A DNA stretch of 40,175 nucleotides from Anaerolineae bacterium (GTDB taxonomy: Bacteria > Chloroflexota > Anaerolineae > Anaerolineales > Villigracilaceae): contig JAFLCF010000012.1 in NCBI GenBank assembly GCA_017303735.1, forward strand, positions 1 through 40,175. Direction: 5' to 3'. The notes under the pieces were generated by a model. The model was not told the origin of the DNA and did not search any database. It saw only the letters and a list, made by a program, of their open reading frames with translations. This document shows, one piece after another, positions 15,740 to 22,125 of the stretch. Positions within the stretch are counted from its first letter, which is position 1. Each line of letters starts with the position of its first letter. Both the position numbers and the translations under genes were made by a program.

Positions 15740-16413
15740 CATAACAGGTCTCTCAATTCAAACACCGGACCCTCTTTGCAGATCATCTTCCAATCATGAT
15801 GGAGGGACAGCGCGCAGACTCCGCATTCAGCGATCGCGCCGCATGGCATGGGTGCGCGGATAAGGATCTGCGCCTCGAGCTTCGATGTGACTTGTTCCTT
15901 CCCTGCCAGCCTTTCCCTTAACTGATTCAGATTCTCCCTATCAATATCCATCGCGGCGTAGTCTGCCCATTGAAGGGCTTCCAACAAGGCTTTCAGCGGC
16001 TGGACTTCGACGATCTCAGGCAGGTCTTGGATTGCTGAATCGCTGATCAGGACGACCTCAGCCTTTTGTTTCAAAGCAGAAGAAAGCAGCCCCAGCAAAC
16101 GTGCAGGCAAGTCGTCGAATGCGATCAGTGCGATCTTTCGTGCTTGCGCCGGGACGGTGAAACCATGCCCAATGGGTCCGCGTAGATGGAGTGATTGACC
16201 GGGTTGCCATACAGAAGGCAGAGCCGGCGCGGAGCGGAATCCGCTTGGAGGCAGGGGTAGGCTGGAGAAAAGAGGAACAGGCAAGGGGTCGTTTGAGCCG
16301 TGGGCATGGGCAAGCAGATATTGTCCGGGGGCAGGAGTCAGCTCGGGCGGGCAAGCGATGCGGGCGGAGCCATCCAGATAGATTTCTTCGAGCTTGCCTC
16401 GGGCGGTTTTCAT
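15739..16413 (-). CDS. PyrK-like electron-transfer protein with [2Fe-2S] site (orphan)
   Basis: 224 residues from ATG 16413. It resembles the dihydroorotate dehydrogenase electron-transfer subunit (PyrK): an N-terminal ferredoxin-reductase-type beta barrel (P-G-Q-Y-L-L near residue 30, L-R-G-P-I-G-H-G-F near 76), a nucleotide-binding-like middle, and a C-terminal cluster C191-x5-C197-x2-C200-x11-C212 followed by G-P-V-F. The usual flavin motif R-P-[IVL]-S is replaced by P-V-P-L-F-S-S and the NAD-binding glycine motif is weak, so FAD/NAD use is doubtful. No PyrD gene is adjacent. It is transcribed divergently from an SPFH gene. Family assignment is fairly firm; function is not. Confidence 0.72.
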   Translation of the reverse strand: MKTARGKLEEIYLDGSARIACPPELTPAPGQYLLAHAHGSNDPLPVPLFSSLPLPPSGFRSAPALPSVWQPGQSLHLRGPIGHGFTVPAQARKIALIAFDDLPARLLGLLSSALKQKAEVVLISDSAIQDLPEIVEVQPLKALLEALQWADYAAMDIDRENLNQLRERLAGKEQVTSKLEAQILIRAPMPCGAIAECGVCALSLHHDWKMICKEGPVFELRDLL

Positions 16414-16455
16414 TTGAAAAATCTTAACATGCTTCGAGGCGAACGGCAAGACGGT

Positions 16456-16461
16456 TATAAT
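16456..16461 (+). promoter_or_regulatory. Candidate -10 box of the prohibitin-like gene
   Basis: TATAAT ends 24 nt before ATG 16486. Here a Shine-Dalgarno (GGAG, 16477-16480) is also present, so this transcript has an ordinary short leader. Confidence 0.5.
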
Positions 16462-16485
16462 TTTCGAAAGAGAAATGGAGAAACC

Positions 16486-17505
16486 ATGAATATTTCAAGT
16501 TTACTGCAAGGGATTGCTTCTTTTGCCTGGATAGGCTTTATCGGTATTTTGGTGGCGATTTCGGTACGCGCCAGCCGAAAACAACCGGTGGGTGGTTTAA
16601 GCACTGCTGCGATTGTTCTAGTGGTTGCAGCGATTTTGCTTACCAGCATTGGTGCTGGGATCGTGTTCGTTGAGCCGGATGAACTGGCTGTGGTGGTGAC
16701 AGTGCTCGGTGAAGGTGGTATTCGCCCAGACCCGCTTGACTCGGGTTTGCACTGGATCGTGCCTTTTGCTGAACGGGTGGAACGCTTCCCCAAAACAAAT
16801 CAAAACTACACCATGTCTTCTGTGGCAGATGAAGGGGCTCAGAGTAGTGATGACTCAATCCAAGTACGTACTAAGGATGGGCAGCAAGTTTATATTGATG
16901 CATCTGTCATTTACGCCGTGGACCCGCTCAAAGTAGTTCAGCTATATTCCACTTGGCGATCCAATTACGAAGATCAGTTCGTGCGTACTCAGGCACGCGG
17001 TATTATTCGTGATGTGGCTTCACAATATGGTGTGGAAGAGATCGTCAGCACCAAACGCGAAGAAATGGCAAACTCAATTACCGATCAGTTGGTTAAAATA
17101 TTTGCTGATAACAACCTGATCATGCGCGATTTCGTCCTACGCAATATCCGATTTAGTGATGAATACGCCGCGGCTGTAGAGCAAAAACAGATCGCCGAAC
17201 AACAGGCTCAGCAGGCGGCTTTCGTTGTGGAACAAAGAAAGCAAGAAGCCGAGCAGGCTCGTCAGGTGGCGCAAGGTCAGGCAGATGCAGCCGTGATCGC
17301 AGCACAGGGTGCAGCTGAGGCACGTTTGATTCAAGCTCAGGCTGAAGCAGAAGCGAACCGCTTGCTGGCTGAATCATTAACACCTGAGTTGATCCAATAT
17401 CAATATATTTTGAATTTGGCTCCGGGTGTTCAAACGATCTTTGTCCCCAGCGACCAACAGTTCATTTTGCCGCTGCCAGGCAATGCGCCTGCGGCTGGGC
17501 AATAA
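16486..17505 (+). CDS. Prohibitin-like SPFH domain membrane protein
   Basis: 339 residues from ATG 16486, which has GGAG upstream; an in-frame extension would run into the divergent gene. Two hydrophobic segments lie at about 11-28 and 40-62, then V-E-P-D-E-L-A-V-V-V and a SPFH domain to about 235. A long Ala/Glu/Gln coiled coil follows (about 225-300, K-Q-I-A-E-Q-Q-A-Q-Q-A). The C-terminus has L-I-Q-Y-Q-Y-I-L-N-L and a hydrophobic end. The two N-terminal membrane segments and prohibitin-like layout differ from the stomatin at 10368-11273, so this is a second, distinct SPFH scaffold. No NfeD gene accompanies it. Confidence 0.92.
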   Translation: MNISSLLQGIASFAWIGFIGILVAISVRASRKQPVGGLSTAAIVLVVAAILLTSIGAGIVFVEPDELAVVVTVLGEGGIRPDPLDSGLHWIVPFAERVERFPKTNQNYTMSSVADEGAQSSDDSIQVRTKDGQQVYIDASVIYAVDPLKVVQLYSTWRSNYEDQFVRTQARGIIRDVASQYGVEEIVSTKREEMANSITDQLVKIFADNNLIMRDFVLRNIRFSDEYAAAVEQKQIAEQQAQQAAFVVEQRKQEAEQARQVAQGQADAAVIAAQGAAEARLIQAQAEAEANRLLAESLTPELIQYQYILNLAPGVQTIFVPSDQQFILPLPGNAPAAGQ

Positions 17506-17518
17506 AATTTGTAGAAAT

Positions 17519-17552
17519 AGACCTGACAGGTTTTCAAAAACCTGTCAGGTCT
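17519..17552 (+). terminator. Hairpin terminator after the prohibitin-like gene
   Basis: AGACCTGACAGGTTTT and AAAACCTGTCAGGTCT form a perfect 16-bp stem with a 2-nt loop, followed by TTTG. It separates the SPFH gene from selD. Confidence 0.85.
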
Positions 17553-17567
17553 TTGTATAGGATCATC

Positions 17568-18623
17568 ATGCCCATCCCTCAAACCGGACGTGAAGTGCGT
17601 TTGACGACTCTTTCTGCTTGTGCGGGTTGAGCGTCTAAACTAAGCGCGGATGCGCTGACGCAGGTTCTGCGTCCGATCAAAGATATTTTTGACCCTGCTG
17701 CCTATCCCGACTTGATGATCGGTCTCGAGTCGCCGGATGATGCGGCGATTTGGCGTTTAAGTGATGAGCAAGCCATTGTGGTGACCACTGATTTCTTCAC
17801 CCCCGTAGTGGACACTCCGTATGAATACGGTGCGATTGCTGCGGCGAACAGTTTGTCTGATGTCTACGCCATGGGTGGGCGTCCTTTCCTAGCGTTGAAC
17901 ATTGCCGCCCTGCCAGATAACCTGCCCACGGAGGTCTCGAGTGAAATTCTGCGCGGTGGAGCGGAAAAAGCACGCGAAGCGGGCGTGGTCATTGCAGGCG
18001 GGCATACGGTCAAAGATAAAGAGCCAAAATACGGCTTGGTGGCGATCGGGTTTGTGCATCCGCAAAAGATCATTAGCAAGAGCGGGTTAAGAGCTGGTGA
18101 TGTGCTAATTCTCACCAAACCCCTCGGCGCTGGCGTGACGACAACCGCAGTGAAACAAGAAAAAGCTGAAGAGAAGCATATTGAGGAAGCCATTGCATGG
18201 ATGTCTCGCTTGAATAAATCTGCGGGCGAGCTGGCAGTGGAATTTGGTGTGCGCGGCGGAACGGATATTACTGGCTTCGGGTTTCTTGGTCATGCCAATG
18301 AAATGGCGAAGGCGTCTGGGGTTTCACTGCAATTTGAATTTTCAAAATTCCCATTTCTCAGCGGAGCACGAAGCTATGCTGAAAAAGGCATCTTCCCCGG
18401 CGGCGCATTCGACAATAAAGAACATTTTGAAAAATTTGTGACCTTCGAAGGGTTAGATGAGCCTTCGCAAATGCTTTTATTCGATCCGCAAACCAGCGGC
18501 GGATTATTATTTGGAATTGCGCCTGAAAAACTGTCCGCTTTCGAAGTCCGCGCAAAGGAGCTGAACCAGCCCTATTGGTTGGTTGGCGAAGCGCATGCCG
18601 GAAGCGGGATCAAGGTACGTTAA
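17568..18623 (+). CDS. selD: Selenide, water dikinase SelD, itself a selenoprotein (in-frame UGA = Sec21)
   Basis: 351 residues if the TGA at 17628-17630 is read as selenocysteine. SelD makes selenophosphate from selenide and ATP, the selenium donor for Sec-tRNA and selenouridine synthesis. ATG 17568 has AGGA 5 nt upstream. The N-terminus reads R-L-T-T-L-S-A-C-A-G-U-A-S-K, placing Sec21 and Lys24 exactly where E. coli SelD has catalytic Cys17 and Lys20. Downstream are P-D-D-A-A, the D-F-F-T-P-V-V-D metal/ATP site, N-S-L-S-D-V-Y-A-M-G-G, G-G-H-T-V, and D-I-T-G-F-G-F-L-G-H; D-P-Q-T-S-G-G-L-L is near the C-terminus. A SECIS-like hairpin follows the UGA. A conventional caller would start about 48 codons late and lose the active site. 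Host must encode SelA/B/C elsewhere. Confidence 0.93.
17628..17661 (+). promoter_or_regulatory. Sec UGA codon and bacterial-type SECIS hairpin in selD
   Basis: After the UGA (17628-17630), GCGTC (17631-17635) pairs with GACGC (17657-17661). AGCGC (17643-17647) pairs with GCGCT (17652-17656), closing a GGAT loop, with a one-sided 7-nt bulge between the stems. The loop guanines lie 18-19 nt after the UGA, close to the geometry of the E. coli fdhF SECIS. This is expected to recruit SelB. Confidence 0.75.
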
Positions 18624-18626
18624 ATC

Positions 18627-18773
18627 GTGTTCCGCATTGGCGTCCTTGAGCTTGGCATCACCTGTGTTTTGATCGCGTTGGCAATCGTAATTCCCTTAAT
18701 CATTACACGTGGATATGCAAGGCTGAACAAACGCATGAAGAGCATGGAAGAGAAGCTTGCAAAAAAGAAGTAA
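18627..18773 (+). CDS. Small single-span membrane protein downstream of selD
   Basis: 48 residues from GTG 18627, only 3 nt after the selD stop, so it is probably translated by coupling. The product starts V-F-R-I-G-V-L-E-L-G, has one strongly hydrophobic helix (about residues 5-27), then a short amphipathic, lysine-rich tail (R-L-N-K-R-M-K-S-M-E-E-K-L). The layout recalls TatA/TatE-type proteins, but the F-G hinge is absent, so I do not assign it. The basic, charged tail and clean end at TAA support a real gene. Confidence 0.55.
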   Translation: MFRIGVLELGITCVLIALAIVIPLIITRGYARLNKRMKSMEEKLAKKK

Positions 18774-18814
18774 CTTTCAGGTACAATAAGGGCGAAAACC
18801 TAGCACGAAACATC

Positions 18815-18919
18815 ATGTCCGACATTCCGATAGAACCCGAACCTACCCCCGTTCATCAACCAACCTGGTGGAAATCACAAAGCCGCGAGTGCACTTGCAC
18901 GCGGCATAAATTCATTTAA
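18815..18919 (+). CDS. Possible 34-residue proline-rich peptide with a C-terminal C-T-C-T-R-H motif
   Basis: ATG 18815 to TAA 18919. The product is proline/glutamate-rich, then T-W-W-K-S-Q-S-R-E-C-T-C-T-R-H-K-F. A TACAAT box lies at 18782-18787. The codons for the Cys-rich end overlap a GC-rich hairpin (about 18882-18905). No Shine-Dalgarno was found. It might instead be an untranslated leader of the membrane-protein gene at 18946. Low confidence. Confidence 0.3.
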   Translation: MSDIPIEPEPTPVHQPTWWKSQSRECTCTRHKFI

Positions 18920-18945
18920 TCATTTCATATCTTAAACAGGAATCA

Positions 18946-20238
18946 ATGAGCATTAGCAGTGAAATTTTAGTCATCTTTTTGTTGATCATTATCAACGGCG
19001 TTTTGGCAATGTCTGAAGCTGCCTTGCTTGCCTCGCGCAAGGCAAAACTTCAACAACTGGCAAATGAAGGCGATAAAACCGCCGCATCAACCCTGGAGTT
19101 GTTGAAAAACCCGAATATCTTCCTTTCCACCATTCAGATCGGCATCACATTGATCGGCGTGCTGGCGGGTGCAGTCGGCGGTGCAACCATTGCCGAAGCG
19201 CTGGCTGTCTCCTTTCATAACCTGCCCTATATCGGGTTGTACAGCGACACCATTGGCATTGGTATTGTCGTTATTGTGATCACGGTTCTAACCATCTGGC
19301 TGGGCGAGCTTGTGCCTAAACGATTGGGGATTAACAGCCCGGAAAGAATCGCCAAGATCGTAGTGGGACCGATGATCTTTATTTCCACGTTGTTCTCTCC
19401 GCTGGTCAAATTAATGAGCTGGGCGACGGAACTCGTGCTGACCATGTTCGGCGTCAAGCCGACCAATGAACCGATGATCACGGAAGAGGAATTACAAGTC
19501 TTGATCGATCAGGGTACGCAGGCGGGTATCTTTGAAGAAGCCGAACAAGATATGGTGGAGGGCATCTTCAGCCTGGGCGACACCCGCGTCTATTCTGTCA
19601 TGACTCCCCGCACAGAGATCGTCTGGCTGGACGTGAACGACAGTATGGAAGAGATCCTCGAAAAGATCGGCAACAGCCCGTATTCCCGCTTTCCCATCCG
19701 GCAGGATTCGCTCGAAACCATCCTTGGCATTGTCAAATCACGTGACCTGCTCGTCACCACCCTCTCCAAAAAAGAGATCAATCTCAAAGAGTTGGCAAAG
19801 CCCGCCTACTTTATTCCAGAGACCATGCTTGCCTCCCGCGCTTTGGAAGTGCTAAAAAAGAACAACACAGAAATGCTCCTCGTAGTGGATGAATTTGGCG
19901 GCGTGCAGGGCTTGTTAACCATCAACGATATCCTCGAAGAGATCGTCGGCGTTATGGAAGGTGATGAGCCGCAAGCAACGCAACGACAAGATGGCTCATG
20001 GCTTCTCGACGGCATGTTGGAAGTGGACGAATTCAAAGAAATATTTGACTTGAACGAACTCCCACATGAAGATGAATATGAAACATTAAGCGGTTTTGTT
20101 ATGACCTCACTTGGGCGTTTGCCGCAAACTACAGACCATTTTGAATGGAGCAACCTTCGCTTCGAAGTCATGGACATGGACGGACGCCGTGTAGACAAAG
20201 TATTGGTCACATCCAAACCAAAACCAAACGTTGATTAA
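18946..20238 (+). CDS. CNNM/CorC-HlyC family membrane protein with paired CBS domains
   Basis: 430 residues. The N-terminal CNNM (DUF21) membrane domain spans about 1-170, with M-S-E-A-A-L-L-A-S-R-K-A-K-L near residue 22 and Q-I-G-I-T-L-I-G-V-L-A-G-A near 65. Two CBS domains follow (about 205-330, beginning near V-Y-S-V-M-T-P-R-T-E-I and including D-E-F-G-G-V-Q-G-L), then a C-terminal CorC/HlyC transporter-associated domain (about 345-425). Family members are linked to Mg2+ or Co2+ homeostasis; haemolysin naming is historical. AGGAA precedes ATG 18946. It is probably transcribed alone. Confidence 0.94.
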   Translation: MSISSEILVIFLLIIINGVLAMSEAALLASRKAKLQQLANEGDKTAASTLELLKNPNIFLSTIQIGITLIGVLAGAVGGATIAEALAVSFHNLPYIGLYSDTIGIGIVVIVITVLTIWLGELVPKRLGINSPERIAKIVVGPMIFISTLFSPLVKLMSWATELVLTMFGVKPTNEPMITEEELQVLIDQGTQAGIFEEAEQDMVEGIFSLGDTRVYSVMTPRTEIVWLDVNDSMEEILEKIGNSPYSRFPIRQDSLETILGIVKSRDLLVTTLSKKEINLKELAKPAYFIPETMLASRALEVLKKNNTEMLLVVDEFGGVQGLLTINDILEEIVGVMEGDEPQATQRQDGSWLLDGMLEVDEFKEIFDLNELPHEDEYETLSGFVMTSLGRLPQTTDHFEWSNLRFEVMDMDGRRVDKVLVTSKPKPNVD

Positions 20239-20286
20239 GCGTCCATACCGTGCAACGACGCAAAAAATCTCATATTTGTTCAATGG

Positions 20287-20292
20287 TATAAT
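20287..20292 (+). promoter_or_regulatory. Candidate -10 box of the LysM gene
   Basis: TATAAT ends 9 nt before ATG 20302; no Shine-Dalgarno is present, so the mRNA is probably leaderless. Confidence 0.5.
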
Positions 20293-20301
20293 CCTCGCCC
20301 G

Positions 20302-21462
20302 ATGACCCAAGAATCAAATTCCAGCAAAACCAAGATATGCCCAACCTGTGGAACGCGCCTAAGCGAGAACGCCGTTCGTTGTTTGGTGTGTGGCACAGAG
20401 TTTGGCGCACAACCCCAGCCCAAGGCTGTCAAACAAGCGGAGCGTTCTGTCAAAGCCGCCAGCCTGCCGCAGGTAACGCTTAGTCTGCCCGCAGCCATCG
20501 GATCGTTATTGGCGATCATTCTGGTTGTCGCCGGACTCACGTTCTTCCTCCTTCCCCGAGGTCCAGAAACCGCAACCTCTGAAACTGCCACTCCTTCAGA
20601 GACCCCAACCGCATCCCTCACGGCAACGGTCACACTGCCAGCTACAGAAACCGCCACACCCACTCTACAGCCTCCATTTGATTACACCGTTTCGGTCAAC
20701 GATGGTTCCTGTTCACAGATCGCGTTCAATTTCAACGTCTCAGTCCAAAGCATCATCATCACCAACAACCTGCCTTCCAGTTGCCCGATCTCGGTTGGGC
20801 AGGTCTTGAAGATTCCCTATCCCACTCCCACCATCCCGCCGCCACCCACCAACACTCCGCTTTCCGCAGATGCGACCCGCATCGCCTGTGAAACCGTACC
20901 GATCACCGTTCAAGAAAATGACACCCTCTCCAGCATTGCTGCCAACTACGCTGTTTCGATGGACGCCATCAAAGAGTTCAACGGTCTCACCACCGATAAC
21001 GTCTTCCTCGGGCAAACAATCCTGATACCGCTCTGCGAACGCGCACCCGATCCAAACAAACCCACCCCCACTGCGACGCTTCCGCCTCCCTACCCCGCCC
21101 CGAACCTGCTTCTGCCTGCGGACGGCGCTGCCTTCACCCTGGCAAACGACGTTGTCACTTTGCAATGGGCATCCGTCGGCGTACTGCGTGACGGCGAAGC
21201 CTATCAAGTCATCGTTGAAGATGTGACCGCCAACCAGACCCGTCGCATCACCGATTACGTCACTGACACCAAATACATTGTGCCGTCCTCCTTCCGTCCG
21301 CGCGATAACGTGGCACACGTCATGCGCTGGTGGGTCGTCCCCGTCCTGCAATCTGGCGTGGATGAACAGGGACAGCCGATCTGGGTCGCATCCGGTGCAA
21401 CCAGCGAAAGACGCGTCTTCACCTGGGTTGGCGTCGCTGTTGAAGGCACACCCAATCCTTAA
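20302..21462 (+). CDS. Zinc-ribbon, single-span membrane protein with two LysM domains
   Basis: 386 residues. The N-terminus is a cytosolic zinc ribbon with Cys13, Cys16, Cys27 and Cys30 (C-P-T-C ... C-L-V-C). A transmembrane helix spans about 57-80. An exported Ser/Thr/Pro linker (about 85-125) leads to LysM 1 (about 130-175, ending G-Q-V-L-K-I-P-Y) and LysM 2 (about 200-250, V-Q-E-N-D-T-L-S-S-I-A-A-N-Y ... G-Q-T-I-L-I-P). A Pro-rich spacer precedes a C-terminal fibronectin-like domain (about 270-380). LysM domains bind peptidoglycan or other N-acetylglucosamine polymers. The protein could link the cell wall to a cytosolic zinc ribbon. Partner unknown. Confidence 0.88.
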   Translation: MTQESNSSKTKICPTCGTRLSENAVRCLVCGTEFGAQPQPKAVKQAERSVKAASLPQVTLSLPAAIGSLLAIILVVAGLTFFLLPRGPETATSETATPSETPTASLTATVTLPATETATPTLQPPFDYTVSVNDGSCSQIAFNFNVSVQSIIITNNLPSSCPISVGQVLKIPYPTPTIPPPPTNTPLSADATRIACETVPITVQENDTLSSIAANYAVSMDAIKEFNGLTTDNVFLGQTILIPLCERAPDPNKPTPTATLPPPYPAPNLLLPADGAAFTLANDVVTLQWASVGVLRDGEAYQVIVEDVTANQTRRITDYVTDTKYIVPSSFRPRDNVAHVMRWWVVPVLQSGVDEQGQPIWVASGATSERRVFTWVGVAVEGTPNP

Positions 21463-21494
21463 CGCATCCATTTCAAAAACAAAGTCGTATCGTC

Positions 21495-21525
21495 AACTCC
21501 CTGTCATTAAGACAGGGAGTTTTAA
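21495..21525 (+). terminator. Rho-independent terminator
   Basis: AACTCCCTGTC (21495-21505) and GACAGGGAGTT (21511-21521) form an 11-bp stem around ATTAA, followed by TTT. Confidence 0.9.
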
Positions 21526-21548
21526 AAATAATCCATCGAGGTACATAC

Positions 21549-21734
21549 ATGCTAAACACAATCCTTAAGATATTTGCCGTCCTCTTGGTCGCAGCCGGGA
21601 TCATTTGGATCCTTCAAGGCGTCAACATCCTGCCCGGCAGTTTTATGACCGGCGACCCGCAATGGGCGATCAATGGAGCAATCACTGCCGCCATCGGGGT
21701 CGGATTGTTCTGGTTCGCCTCCCGCAAAAAATAA
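21549..21734 (+). CDS. Small two-helix membrane protein
   Basis: 61 residues with two hydrophobic segments (about 4-24 and 38-57) separated by a short loop, L-P-G-S-F-M-T-G-D-P-Q-W-A-I-N-G, and ending in R-K-K. GAGGT precedes the ATG. Similar small proteins of unknown function are widespread. The stop overlaps the next start as TAATG, indicating translational coupling. Confidence 0.75.
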   Translation: MLNTILKIFAVLLVAAGIIWILQGVNILPGSFMTGDPQWAINGAITAAIGVGLFWFASRKK

Positions 21735-21952
21735 TGGACGAGATCTTACATATCGGTGACCGGGTTCAGATTTTCCTCGATTCAAAATTCGGGCAGAACG
21801 AAGGCTGGTATCCGGGCACCATCGTGCGCATTGACCCATACTCTGAGCATCGTAGTTTTTATTGGGTGCAGTTGGACGCTGAAGCGCAATCTACATTGAA
21901 GATGCGTGAAATCTCGGTCTTCAACCCCAGAAACATCAGAAAAGTGGAGTAA
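21734..21952 (+). CDS. Small soluble SH3/Tudor-like protein, unknown
   Basis: 72 residues starting at the ATG that overlaps the previous stop (TAATG). The sequence begins I-G-D-R-V-Q-I-F and continues G-W-Y-P-G-T-I-V-R-I-D ... F-Y-W-V-Q-L-D, a pattern of short beta strands typical of SH3- or Tudor-like barrels. No catalytic residues are evident. It is coupled to the small membrane protein, so a membrane-associated complex is possible (inference). Confidence 0.7.
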   Translation: MDEILHIGDRVQIFLDSKFGQNEGWYPGTIVRIDPYSEHRSFYWVQLDAEAQSTLKMREISVFNPRNIRKVE

Positions 21953-22112
21953 ACATTCGCAACAAGTCAGCAGGACAAATCATCAGAGAATGTTAATGCC
22001 AATGGTGAAGAAACAAGCCTGGTCGGCGAAAGAGGCGCTCTTCATCCAACCCCGCAGAATGAGCGTCGCGTTCATCATGTTCCCGCAATTCTAACAACGC
22101 CACATCACACTG

Positions 22113-22118
22113 TATAAT
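22113..22118 (+). promoter_or_regulatory. Candidate -10 box of the 7TM histidine kinase operon
   Basis: TATAAT ends 7 nt before ATG 22126, so transcription would begin at or next to the start codon. Confidence 0.55.
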
Positions 22119-22125
22119 ACATACA

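Noticed and set aside
17568..17711. Possibility that selD is a pseudogene with a premature stop
   Set aside because: The stop falls exactly at the catalytic Cys/Sec position, is UGA, and is followed by a SECIS-like hairpin; the rest of the gene is intact.
20740..21471. 243-residue frame antisense to the LysM gene
   Set aside because: Arises from codon bias of the Pro/Thr-rich coding strand; no family resemblance.
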